Made by a program: the position numbers and the translations under genes. Under the pieces are notes generated by a model. The model saw only the letters and a list, made by a program, of their open reading frames with translations, made no database searches and was not told the origin of the DNA. From Butyriboletus loyo (lineage: Eukaryota; Basidiomycota; Agaricomycetes; Boletales; Boletaceae), in assembly GCA_038093515.1 (NCBI GenBank), contig JBBPSI010000055.1, positions 62,001-126,000 on the forward strand: a stretch of DNA of 64,000 bases, written 5' to 3'. This document shows positions 34,283 through 47,000 of this stretch, piece by piece; position 1 is the first letter of the stretch, and the number at the start of each line of letters is the position of its first letter.

Positions 34283-36084
34283 GGTGATGAGTAGATGAGT
34301 GTGTAGTATGGGATTGGGGCTGATGGATAAGGATGCTGGTGTGGAGGTCACGATCTCAAATTCGCGGGAAATGGAAAGGTGGACTGTGTGGATCGGATGT
34401 GATCCTTATATCCATCGCGAATCGGCCTACAGCCTCTGTGCCAAAGCGAAAGACGCTTGGACATGCCAGTATGGCACGCTTTGACAACAACGCTTGGATG
34501 GTTTCATAATCAGCAGTTCCTGCCGTCTCACCTCGGGAATATTGGCTCCAGGTCCAAGGTAAGGAAACGCCGTACGGGGAGGTCCGTGCATGTGTGCATT
34601 GGCAGGACCAGACACAGCAGGTATTTGACTCGGTGCCACAAACGTATCATGGCAGCTGCCGAATCGTCGACCTTGCTTTGATCATTATCTCGGGTCCAAG
34701 CGGATTGATATTTGACAACAACTGAACCTTACCGCCGAGTTTTGACAGTTCTTCGGAGGTGGGCAGTGTGTCCAGGCAAGTCCGACCATGTTGATGGAGC
34801 GGGACTCCCGACACAGCACAATTGAACGTCACTTATAACAAGACTACCACGATCCACTCGTTCAATGTCTCGTTGCAACCCGGGCGATGCAACGTCCTTC
34901 TCGAAGTTGGAGTTGCTGTGACAGTCGTGGGCCCAACACTGGCCAAAGCGGGCCCCCATTGTTCTCGTACCGCCATGCATTGTCAAGATTAATCTTATTG
35001 TCGTCCCCAGAGGGTTATGCATTCTTGTTATGGCAAGGTTCATCTCGCACACGCTGTCGTCTTCTACCCTGCAGCCGCAAGGCATCCAGTCATCAAACTA
35101 ACAAATTTTCTCGGTGAGGGACGTCGAGTTGGACATCCAATCAAAATGACTCAGACGTCTGAATGGTATATTTATTCCCTCTAACACACCATTGACTTCC
35201 CACCTTCGAGTGTTGACCACTTCCCGGACAGTTGGGCCCGTCCGAGGCTTGGCCCAGTCGCTCCTTCATCGTTAGCTCACACACTTTCCCCAATTTGAGC
35301 AAGCATGGTGCAACGAGCGCAACAGGGATGGAAAAAAAAAAGCCTTCAAATGCATGAACTCGATCTTGCACAAAGTTAACGTATCTTCGTTCGTTACTCT
35401 CCGACGTCTCTGATCCCAACCTCCCATGTCGCCTTTCAACCACCCTCGCCGGAACTGTTCGAGCGAGGTCAGAGGGTTGTCGAAATCTGCATGCCGTTTG
35501 CTGTGATGAGTTTTGGTGGGATCATGAGTGTGTCAACCCGACGACGTACTCGGGCACTTCTCATCCAGGTCACTCAAACCATGATACCCTCGAGTTCAGC
35601 AAGATCTTGCATGGTAGTGAACCTCCCAGCCCAAATGCCTTCCATCAAGGATTGAACCTGCGTACACAGAAAGTCGTTGAACGTGTTAGGCTTGACAATC
35701 AAGTTCGTGCTGGCCATTGCGTTTCGAGTATGCTTGACTTCAAGAGTGCCCGGAATCCTGAGTGTGGTGCAGTGATAGTCGTGGTTATAAGTCGATGAGT
35801 AGCTTTGCGGAATTCTCTCTAGAGTGGCAATTCTGACAACAGTCCTTTGAAGAGTCAACGACGACTTTCATTCGATGATATTGAACCGTATCTCAAAGGT
35901 ATGAGAGGGCTTGGCAGTTACTTAGCAGATGTCCGTTTGCTTTGTCCTCGCCAGACAACAGCTGAGCTCGAAAAGCTATCTAGGGGACGACGCTTTGTTC
36001 TTTGTGGGGTTAGCGAGCTATGACATTGTGGGACGTGCAAATCAACGCGAGGAAGGATCAAGCTTTCAAGTTCGCTTCATTGCA
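34283..36084. other. Long interval with only weak coding signals
   Basis: No recognised family. Several minus-strand frames look partly protein-like: 34639-34427 (AFPYLGPGANIPEVRRQELL), about 34832-34650 (ELSKLGGKVQLLSNINPLGP), and 35858-35574, whose end reads FNDFLCTQVQSLMEGIWAGR. They could be exons of one unrecognised or decayed minus-strand gene, but I could not join them in phase. Treat as unannotated. Confidence 0.3.
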
Positions 36085-38156
36085 TCAAGTACGAGATTCA
36101 ATATTCATCGATTCATCGACGGTCGGATGATCATCCGCGTATCCGCGAGCAATGCCACTACGACCTTGTTCCAGTATGCTCGGCGCATCCTCGCCCGCTC
36201 TCGCTTCCAAACCTCGGAAAGATCGAGATTGCAGGTACAATGCTGTCAGGCGATGCGTGTGAGATCGGATCAAAGCAAGCTTTTGCTTTGTGCGCCACAC
36301 GTACCTGCGGCACTCTCCGGGAACACCGTCATCGTCCCATCTTGGTTCCGGAGAACCACTGCGTTCGGAGATGACGTGTCTCCATCAGAGGGTTCAGGAG
36401 CTGCGGGTAAATGTTTTTGGAGACCACGTATTCGCGAGTTACTGGCATCTTACCACCGAAGCGCCTGGCGTGGCGGTATTTTCCGGTAACGAGTGAGAAC
36501 GTTGGTTGGTCCGGGTCTCGGTCTTCCTCCTCGTTTGAAGTGTCATTTCCAGCTTTACAAAGTGATCGGGATCAGAGCATATGATCGCGGGGGATGAGAA
36601 TACCAACAGCCATATTCAGCAAGCAGTCGTCCAAAATCGAGCACATAGCGGCCATCCCATGTACCCTCAGCTTGAAGTGCGACTTCCAATTCATACGGCG
36701 TGATTATTGGTCGATAAAATTCCTGTATGGCAGCTTTTAGGCAGGGACGACGTGCTTCATCGACTGATAAACATACTTTTGACTCGATGACGCTGTTCTC
36801 CGGACAGGCCGCCAAAACGAAACACTCGATCTCCATAAAGTTCCCCAGTTTTGCGGGGTTCAACTTCCCAACGCTAATAATATAGCTTTTCTTTTGTGCT
36901 TTTGCAAGAATCTTGCGAAGGTGGGATATGAGAGGTAAATAAGACGCTATCGAGCGTTCGTCAAGAGAGAGCGATCATGGGACATAGTTACTTACCAACG
37001 CCAAGCGTGCCCACAAGGATACCGAATACGTCGGCATCACGCGCTTTCTGAACGGCAGCGAAACGCCGCATGAGTAGTCTGTTCGTTCGCTCCGACTCTA
37101 GTCTCGAGGACTTCGTGATTGGATTGTATGAGTAAACCTGATGATCACATTCATGAACAGGCATCAACACCATCTACCAACGAGACTTACATGACTCGAG
37201 GAATGCGTCATCAGCAGGTTTGTGAGAGTTAGGCTTTCTTCACCGATGTATATGATAGCGGTTGCGGCTTCGTCGATCTTGGAATCGCTAGCCGACAATG
37301 CGGATGCTTTGGCTTCATTATCGGGCGTCGAAGGGGATGTCGGCACAGGGCCGACCCAAGTCGGTATCTCATGATACAAGACTGATAGACCGGTTTTGTC
37401 TCGAAGTTGTCTGACGACCTCCCCTACAAAGTCCATCGCACAACCTTCAGGGCGCATAGAGGGTAGCTCGAAACTCACCCACTCGGTACGTATACCCGAC
37501 GTCATGTCGAACAAGCACAGACTTTGTCGACATTTCGCCCGCGTCAGAGGCGTTCGTGAGGACCTTGCTGAGCTCCTGAACGCAATCCTCAACATCGATC
37601 GGTTTGCGACCAAAGATGTAGACGACAGGTAGCCTAGATGTTCTGTTCCAGCTTCGTCAACACCAAAACGAGAGGATAGGAGTAGGACCTACTTGCTCAT
37701 GCATGCATGACCATAGTGAACCATCAAGTCAGCGTCGACGTGCTGGGCAGCGACCTCATCGACACAGCAACTATCGTGCATTCCTGAGTGTGGAGCTGGT
37801 CGCAAGACGGGATGTATCTCACTTGCCGTAAGACGTGTCTGCCAAAACATACAGGTCGTGTCCTTTGCCCAGGTTCCTCCTGAGCGAGCGATAGACAGGA
37901 ACAGCATCATGCAGGAGCTCATCTGGGAATTGAAGTGCCACCTGTATCTATCGTAAATGGGTGTACAGAGGCTGGAGAGAATGGATCTGACCCGCTTGTA
38001 GTCCCCCTTGAGGATGATCTCCGCCGTTCGATCGATCTCGTAAAACTCGACGACCTTCGAGGATTCCTGGCGCTGTGCGGACACGTTGGACGCGGTATCA
38101 ATCGAACGCGCTATCGCGTCTTCGCCAGAAGCAGCGAATGCAGAGGCTGCCGGCAT
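36085..38156 (-). CDS. DPH2: Diphthamide biosynthesis protein 2 (Dph2)
   Basis: Multi-exon, ATG at 38156. In order: FYEIDRTAEIILKGDYKRVA and LQFPDELLHDAVPVYRSL. Then come DLYVLADTSYG, CCVDEVAAQHVDADLMVHYG (the conserved first Cys region) and HACMS. Further on are AIIYIGEESLTLTNLLM, RRFAAVQKARDADVFGILVG, LGNFMEIECFVLAACPENSV (the later conserved Cys), EFYRPIITPYELEVALQ and a Thr-Gly-Lys-Tyr motif in FSLVTGKYRHARRFG. The end reads SRSFRGLEARAGEDAPSILE and GRSGIARGY, the typical Dph2 C-terminus. Dph2 partners Dph1 in the first step of diphthamide formation on elongation factor 2, transferring a 3-amino-3-carboxypropyl group using a 4Fe-4S centre. The exon between about 36,900 and 37,160 is less certain. 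Plus-strand open frames over 35929-36489 are its shadows. Confidence 0.9.
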
Positions 38157-38264
38157 AAATGCGACAAGTCGAAAACTCTGACTCGGGCGTGGTTGTTATG
38201 GACGGTCACTGAACAATGCCACAGCGCCGGCGCGCCGCAGCGTCTTTTTAGGAGTCACCCAACG
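38157..38264. promoter_or_regulatory. 108-bp divergent promoter, DPH2 and DUF6593 gene
   Basis: Start codons face away across 108 bp. No binding site I can name; GC-rich near the plus-strand gene. Confidence 0.5.
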
Positions 38265-38908
38265 ATGCAGCTCACACTCTCCACCGAATTCGTGCGCAAT
38301 GCCATCTTCACCCATGAAAGCGGTCAGGTACTGTACAAGACGACCCATCCACGTCACATCGGCATGGGGACGACGACGCTCTACAAGATCAAACCAAACG
38401 ACGACCCCATGGACATGCGCGACCAATTCGACGCGATTGGCGAGATAGAGTGGCATCTGATTGGATCGTCAATATTTCGCCTCAACTGCCTGGACGTGCA
38501 ATCTAACGAGTTCCTTCCCTCGCATGGGATGTTGGGACGGTTCGGGCGTTACCCATAATTGGGCTTTTATTTTTCGTTCATTATTCTGTACAGGAAGCGC
38601 ACATTCACTGGACCAGATGGTTGCCGATATAGGTGGGACATGTTGTCTGTTGCGGTGGTGGTGCGTACGTTGACCGTTAGACAGTTATTTTGATGCCGAG
38701 TTACTATTCAATGTAGCTATCACGAGACGATGGGTCGCGAACCGAGGTCGCCCGATACCACAAAGGTTCACTCGGGATAGTTGGTCCTAAACGAAGGCCT
38801 CGCCTAGAGGTCGATCCAGACGTGGAGCATATGCTCGACCTCATTATTTTGACCTTCGTGTACGTGGAAAAAATCCGTATGGACAAGGACAGCGAGAACA
38901 CGGCATGA
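38265..38908 (+). CDS. DUF6593 domain protein
   Basis: Three exons (38265-38539, 38594-38660, 38717-38908) join in phase to 177 residues. The sequence has the DUF6593 pattern: beta-rich start (YKTTHPRHIGMGTTTLYKIK), IGEIEWH in the middle, and the conserved end VARYHKGSLGIVGPKRRPRL, EVDPDVEHMLDLIILTFVYV, EKIRMDKD. This domain is common in Agaricomycetes in many paralogues and has no established function; its fold is probably a beta sheet plus a C-terminal helix. There is no signal peptide and no membrane segment beyond the hydrophobic LDLIILTFVYV helix. Expression is probably tied to DPH2 through the short shared promoter (inference). Confidence 0.85.
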
Positions 38909-39310
38909 GATGCTTGTGAGGCTGACGTACACTTTTCCGTGGATCTCTACTCATAGTGCGGACCTAGACTGATGTTGTACTTTTATCGTAGGTGCATACA
39001 CCTTGTATGAGCAAGAATGAAACGAAATTCAGAGCTACCATTATGGTCATAGTGAACCCTAGAGCTGGATAATTGGTATGTCCCACATGATTCCCAACGA
39101 TGCGAAATAGAGATGTTGCTCAGCCCGTCGACCCGATTGTGTCGCTGGATATCGATCTGGCCTGACAGCCTGGATCATACCGGCGGGTATGTATGCCCAA
39201 CAGGCTGACACCAAGCAGTCTCTCTGGGTCAGCCTCCCTCCCCTATCCAGGCTTTCCCGGTTTTTACTCTCTTTCTCCTCCCCCTCCCCCGCCCATTCCC
39301 CCTTCTAGAA
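38909..39310. other. Intergenic, upstream of the BTB gene
   Basis: 402 bp, no gene recognised. A Pro-rich frame at 39193-39310 may be an upstream part of the BTB gene, joined by an unseen intron. Confidence 0.4.
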
Positions 39311-40835
39311 ATGCGGGTGTTTCCCGACCCTCTCACATGCAGTACGGGATGCTTCCTTCCCTCCAAGAATGTCCCCAAGGCTCTCATCCGCTCCGACATC
39401 TGGTTCTCAGACGGGAACATCGTCCTGATTGCCGGATCTGCCATATTCAAGGTACACCACAGTCAGCTTGAGCGGCATTCCGAGGTGTTCAAGGATATGT
39501 TCCTGGTGGGACGGGGCGGTGTCGGACCCTCGAGGCAAGGTACATCCGTATGCGACGAGGAGGCGGGGAATGAGGAGGGGAACAAAATGGTGGATGGCTG
39601 TCCGTCGGTGGACATCTATGATTGTCCGTCAGATGTGTATCATCTGTTAGTGGCCCTCTACGACGGATTGTGCGTCTCTTTTTTCCTATCTCTACATCTC
39701 CCCTCTCAATTTTGACTCGGTCCTCTATAGCTACTTCCCCAAACCCCACGCCCGCGACTTCTCGGCACTCTCCAGCGTCCTCCGTCTATCCACGAAATAT
39801 TTTATCGAGCATCTGCGAATCCAATGTCTCGCGCGACTCGTCCATGACTGGCCTGCTACGCTTGCAGACTGGGACAGACGAGAGGCAGGAGCGACGGATG
39901 CGAGCGGCCGCTACACACCTCGCGACGCATACGCCCACCCCGTTCTCGCCATCAACCTCGCCCTCGAGCTCGGCATTCCCGAAGTCCTCCCCAGCGCGTT
40001 TTACGACCTCTCGCGCTACGGACCGAGCAGGATCGTATCTGGCGCACGCGCATTACCTCCCGTATTCCCAGCGCCGGATCCATGCGCCTTGCGTTCAATC
40101 GAGGACGGTACCATACCAAAACCCCAGCTTGTGGCTCAGCCTCCGAGTCGGGATGGAGCCCAAACACGAACACAGGCGCATACTCAGACGCAGGGGGGAG
40201 GGAAGCCGCCGATGATCCATCTTTCGCATGACAGTCTCGTACGGACGCTTCGAGGACGCGAGCTCGCGCAGCTCTACATCTCGACGTTCCTCACGCGCGC
40301 GCTTGAGTACCGTCCTTCGGCTGCCTGTCTCTACTCTACCCGAGCCGCCGCTGCCGCCACCACCTCTGGCCCCTCCAGTGCGGGCGTGGGTATACCGCCA
40401 GGAGGCACCGCGGCGGCGTCCTCCAAGTCCGCTTATTGCACCGAGTCGTTTTATTTCATTCATCTCAACGTGTTACGGAGCGTCGGCGGGATCGCGTGTG
40501 GGCGGGATGCCGACCCGCTTTTTACGCTCGTACAGGCGGCGGAGATGCTTGAGCGCAAGGACTTTTCGGACGGCGTGCGGACGTGCGGGTTGAAGATGTG
40601 TGGGGTGTGTAAGCGGGAGTGGAAGGGAGAGGTAGGGCGCGCGCGTGAGGAGGTGTGGGGGTTGATTCCGGTATGGTTTGGGCTCCGAGACGGGGGGGCG
40701 ATGGAACATGCGATGGCGTCGACAGGGGAGATGGATCTGGAGCCCGAGGATGGGCACGGGGATATCATCGAGGACGGTGAGGACACGGATGTGGATGTGG
40801 ACGTGGACATCGACGTGGACGATCTGGAAGAATGA
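39311..40835 (+). CDS. BTB/POZ domain protein
   Basis: Two main exons with an intron at about 39670-39731. The BTB core is plain: ALIRSDIWFSDGNIVLIAGS, FKVHHSQLERHSEVFKDMFL, then VDIYDCPSDVYHLLVALYDG and, after the intron, YFPKPHARDFSALSSVLRLS with TKYFIEHLRIQCLARL. This arrangement is typical of the large Agaricomycete BTB family. The remaining half is helical with an Ala/Ser-rich stretch. It has a Cys cluster (RTCGLKMCGVCKREW) and ends in an Asp/Val tail of repeated DVDVD. BTB proteins often serve as Cullin-3 adaptors or dimerisation modules; no partner domain is visible. The start is uncertain: ATG 39311 keeps the whole BTB core. The gene converges with PCNA. Confidence 0.82.
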
Positions 40836-41109
40836 TTCATTGGGGAGGGGTTGTTTTTGTATTCGCTGGAGATGCTATCTCTTTCTACCTCGCCTACATA
40901 CATGCCCGTTGTATTTTCATGTATATCTAATTGTCTCAGCTGTATATACTCGTTGCTTTCTAGATATTTGTGATGCAGTAGAGAACCCTCCATGAGAGAA
41001 AGATAGTCAAGAAGTTGCATGTTGCGTGTAGATACAAGGAAGTGATGCGGAGTCGACGTATATAGCGAGACACAATATTTGAACAGCGATAGGATATAAG
41101 GCGACCAGT

Positions 41110-42476
<1,367 letters not shown>

Positions 42477-42507
42477 GGTGGGCCGGCGAGTTCGTGGAAG
42501 AGGATAA

Positions 42508-42586
42508 ACGCGTTTGACGAGACGCGTTGAAGTCGTTTTTGAATCGGAGTTTGATCGCGTAGAGTCACACATGTGATGTCACGCGT
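42508..42586. promoter_or_regulatory. Three MCB (MluI cell-cycle box) sites upstream of PCNA
   Basis: ACGCGT occurs at 42508-42513, 42522-42527 and 42581-42586, that is 32-110 bp upstream of the PCNA start. In fungi ACGCGT is the binding site of MBF (Mbp1/Res-type factors), which switches on DNA-synthesis genes at G1/S. Three copies in 80 bp is far above expectation, so cell-cycle control of PCNA is likely. Confidence 0.7.
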
Positions 42587-42615
42587 AACGTGACATGGTC
42601 GATAGTATCAGATCC

Positions 42616-42640
42616 ACGACGACGACGACGACGACGACGA
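42616..42640. repeat. (ACG)n microsatellite
   Basis: About eight ACG units in a row in the PCNA upstream region. Confidence 0.9.
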
Positions 42641-42851
42641 ATGATGAGAGTAACGCGCGGTCGCTGTAGTGGTTTGACGTCGGCAACGACGATGAGGTCT
42701 ATTTGTGAACTCGTCCGAATTGTGATCGGGAAATTCCGATTCGGCCTCTTTGTTTGTTGAGAATGCTGTGGACTCTCTCAAGTATTGTCAAGTACCATAC
42801 TGTATCCTTCCCGGCTGGTTTACCGGTTAAACTCTCTCTTTAACTCTCATC

Positions 42852-43554
42852 ATGCAGTCCCCCCTTTCAGTCGATCGAGGCAAACTTCGCATGGAAAAGC
42901 TCAGACAGCTCGAGCTCGAGCAGCTCCAGTGGGAACAAGAAGCGCTCATCATGCCAGAGGTACGACCGTCACCATTCATATCCCACCTGCTCACTTGACC
43001 TTGGTCAGGACCTCAACCGGGCGCTCCTGCTCTCTTTCGAGTCTGTCAAAACTGAATTTAGCGACCTCGATGGCTTGTCGTGGTCTCGCTACCCCGTCCC
43101 GCTCGTTACCAATCCTTGGGTAGGTCTCCAGCCCGTGCCACTCCCTGCAACCTTTACCACCGCACCATAGGCCGTCGAAGAACCAACACCGAAACTCACC
43201 GCAGCAGAAATAGACGAATTTCCGACCGCACCTGACTCCTGCGACACACACTCTTCCGCCCATTCTGCAACATTCACTCACGACCACTCACGACCTCCAC
43301 CAATTCCCCTCTCATCTTCGCGTGCAGACATGACCTCGTTCGCCCCCCAAGATACTAGTCGTGTACCGCGCCCCTCTCAGTCCCCTCGGACCCCTCTACA
43401 GCCCGCAAACCAGTTCTTCTCGAACCAATATGGGGCATCCCACATGGATCCACTCGCCCGTGGTTCGAGATCTTCATACGTCCTCCCTCACCCTCCCGCA
43501 AATTTGGCGTTGGCATGTCACTGTTTGCGACAGTCAGCCTACGGACACAGCTGA
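42852..43554 (+). CDS. Small hypothetical protein
   Basis: Three exons read from ATG 42852 (MQSPLSVDRGKLRMEKLRQL), with introns at about 42961-43008 and 43122-43170. The N-terminus is a charged helix (EKLRQLELEQLQWEQEA). A middle part follows with DLNRALLLSFESVKTEFSDL and LSWSRYPVPLVTNPWAVEEP. The tail is Ser/Pro-rich and disordered (QDTSRVPRPSQSPRTPLQPA). Length is about 200 residues. I do not recognise the family. It diverges from PCNA across about 375 bp containing the MCB boxes, so co-regulation at G1/S is possible. Confidence 0.6.
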
Positions 43555-44030
43555 ATCCCCTATGCTTTCACCAACGGCTGGCGATGCTAAAAGACGGAAG
43601 GAATACATCAAGCTAACTAATTAAATACTCTTTATTCGGTCGGTGGATATATCTCACTCATAAATCGCAATGGGACAGATTCCAAGACGTACAGACTGCA
43701 TCCCGTCCTTCCTGCTTCGGTGATGGCTAGTGGATACGTTTTCAACGGTAATTTTTGAAATGTTTTTGTGTATTTTTACATGGAACGAATTGTATCTGTA
43801 ACAAGAATGAAACAAGCTGTTGCACAAAATTGGACCAACACGGGCAAACAGGACTATTACGTACGCGTTGGTAGCGAAGCCTTCCCAGTTGTTTTGGGCT
43901 ACTCCAGAACGAAATATCAACTTTGACGACGGCGACCAAGGTCCTCTGTCCTCCTTGGTTTCCACCACCATCATCGGCGGGCGCGACGAGCTCAACGTGT
44001 TGCACTCGTCGTCCTTTCTTGACGCGCTAT
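43555..44030. other. Intergenic interval
   Basis: 476 bp. Both strands have open frames (minus 43995-43654; plus 43820-44030) that contradict each other, and neither shows a motif. Probably the 3' flank of the small gene and the promoter of the next one. Confidence 0.4.
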
Positions 44031-47000
44031 GACCTCTCAGGCGTTAGGTATGTCTCGTGTCGGTTCAACTTGTCGCGTGGTAGGCACCTGCTAACGACTC
44101 GCTCTCTATATTCGCTCCCCCGCACTCCCTGATTGTGTTATCTACGTGTTCTATGCACTCGCCGTCTTGGGGGTCTTTCGTGGTTACATTATCCGACGGC
44201 AGCCGTCCCTTCAGAGAACTGGGACGACGACTTCGAGTTCGGTCAGAGCAACTCGAGCAGCAATCCAAAACCCAAAGACACCAGAAAACTGGGGCCAACG
44301 GTTGGCCCTCCCCTTGAGCCTCGTGTATCTATCGCTTCCTCCCACTTCTCAGAGGACTGGGACGCAGATGACGGACCCAGGCAGCCATCGCCTAAGGCAC
44401 CGGTACCGGGAAGTAGTCGAACAGGGGGGATGGGTGGTATCACTAGCAGGCTTGACAACTGGGCTGAGCCTGGTCCATCTACGCCAACGAAGCATGGAGG
44501 TACACAGGCACAAGCTGAGAACTGGGACGATGTTTTTGAGGACAAGGCTGACTCTCCCCCTGGTCGACGTCATCATGCTCACAGAGCTTCTCATCATCTA
44601 CTTCAACACCACCATCCTGCCCACGCGCTCCGAACTCGCCACTCATATCACACCCCGCCGCGCTCCAAACCTCCCGCCGAACCTGAAAACTGGGATGACG
44701 ACTTTTACGACCCTACAGATCCGACAAGTTCCACATCGCCCAGTAAGAGTGATAATGACAACACCCCCATGACGAAGCGCACGCGTCGAGATGCATATGC
44801 CGATACTTCCGATGAGGATGACGACGCCGATCTTGGGTTCTCGGAGGACAAGGAAGAGGACAAGACGGTCACTGCGCGTTCACGCACGGCACCCATGTTT
44901 CGTGGTGGCTCTTCAAATGCGAGCTCGCACCATTCACCACTTCCACCTGTACCCGCTCTTCCTCATGCCCTCTCCCCCTCGCCTATTGATCCATTTCCCG
45001 GCTCCCCTACCGTGTCAGTGTTCTCAATACCAACAACTTCGGGCCGAAATTCAATCGGGTACTTCAATTCCACGTCGCATCTCGTCCTTTCAGGTGCTGC
45101 CTCATCGCTCGCTATGGTTCCTCCCTCCCCACCTACCCAACGTGAACGGCGCCGTCTTCGTAAAAAATCGCGACCACCACATATGGATAACAATGTCTTT
45201 GAGCTAATTGAGGAACAGCGCGATTCGTCATCTCCACCATTGCCACCTTCAACCCCTGAAAGAGAAAGAGCGTCCTCTCCGCCTATGGTGCCCATGATGC
45301 TCACTTCGTCGGTGGAAGGTACCCCTCGAAGCGGTGGGTCCAAAACGCCACTCTTATCTCGCATTGGTTCCGTCAAGAAGTGGGGCGTCAGGAGGAAAAG
45401 AGCGAGCACGGGTCCTGTGGAGGTGATGATGCATGACTTTGGGACATCAAGTAGAGGTATCGCAGAGGACGAAAATACACCCCGACCCCCAAGTTCCCTT
45501 GAACAAAATCAGGCGCCCTCCAACCACAACCGCAACTCCAATCACGCGGGTGAAACGCGCTCTACCTGGTTTTTTCGTCCTGGCGGCGCCCATTACGGGG
45601 CTGGGTCTCCGTCGCCGGGACACGCTGAACTCAAGCATGAGAGGAGTCTAGATCAGACGCGGTTGAGACCCGGGACAGGAGTGAGCGGGAGTGAAGGAAA
45701 CGGACAAATTCCTACGACGCCGAGCAAGAGCGGAAATTTGTCGAGACGGAAAGCGAGTGGTATACCGCTCGAACCTACGAGTAGCGGGGAGCTAACAGGT
45801 GACGGGTCGTCTTCCACGTCGGGCATGATGGGGCTGGGGAAGCCGTCCCTTGGGCCGAGCAGACGACCGACGTCGATGCAGGTGCCCAATGGAGTTACTC
45901 TGGCGACCGGCACTGGAAGCAACAGATTTGCGTCGACTGGCACCAGGCACGCGTCGTATGGATCTTCCATCGGTCGTGTGTCTTCCTCAAGAGTATTTTC
46001 AACGCCCACTCCTACGGAGAGCATGGAAGATCTCCCACCTGTGCCTGCCCTTCCCCTACAAGAAGGTTCTAGGAGTTTCATGGGTAGCGTGCGTAAGATT
46101 AGCCTTGGAGGCGGGAAGAAACACAAGAAGAGGAAATCCTCTGTCGAAGTTGCCTACATTCCATTTGCCGCTTCACTTCAAAACGATACGGGCGGTGACC
46201 AGGGTCGAGCGCACGGTGCAGATGGAGATGCAAGGATGCGGACGCCCCCACAAGTTTATACACCCGATTTATTACCTCCGATCGAGCTGCACCCTCCATC
46301 GCCACCACGGGCGATCAATGGAATGTCAATAGCCCATTCGATACCTCTGAATATAGGTGATGGGTTCGAGCCTATGATGCCCTCGACGAGCGCACCAGCT
46401 GCCATGTCTCCAATCGTTTCCTCTGCATCTCCAGTGGCGTTAAATAAAGCAACGCCAAAAACACCTTCGTCACCGCAGTCAGCGTCGTTGGGTCGTACTA
46501 CACAAGCTCCTAATCCGCCATCGTCCAATGCATCTGTGCCGAGACGAAATTCATTGGGTGATCTAAAGATCCCTGCAAGAATCAGCCAGGCGCAGATCGG
46601 GCTGAAAAGAGATTTGGGGATGGTTCGAGAGTTTGCGACCAGTGTTGACAGTGAGTGGTTCTCCGTGCTCCACCCAAGCAGATGTTCGGTACTGATTATT
46701 GGTGTGTCTACTCCATAGGACTAAGAGAACTGCAATCAATCTACCATCAACTGCTTGCCGAAGTGCAGACCACCCTTGAGAATGCTCCCCCATCTCGTGC
46801 CACGTCACCCAACGTGTTTACCCTCGTCCGTCCGCGTTCTCGACTACGCTCCAACACTTCTCCACCGAATAACACTTCCTCCAATAGTCCAGGCTCGTTT
46901 TCGGAGCACAAACATATCGCTACTAATTTCCATGCCATCATCGTCAAGTATAAAATATCATGGGAATGCGCGGAGTTGTTGATTGAACTCGGTGGAGGCA

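Noticed and set aside
35929..36489. A 186-residue plus-strand frame
   Set aside because: It overlaps the C-terminal exons of DPH2, whose family motifs are clear on the minus strand.
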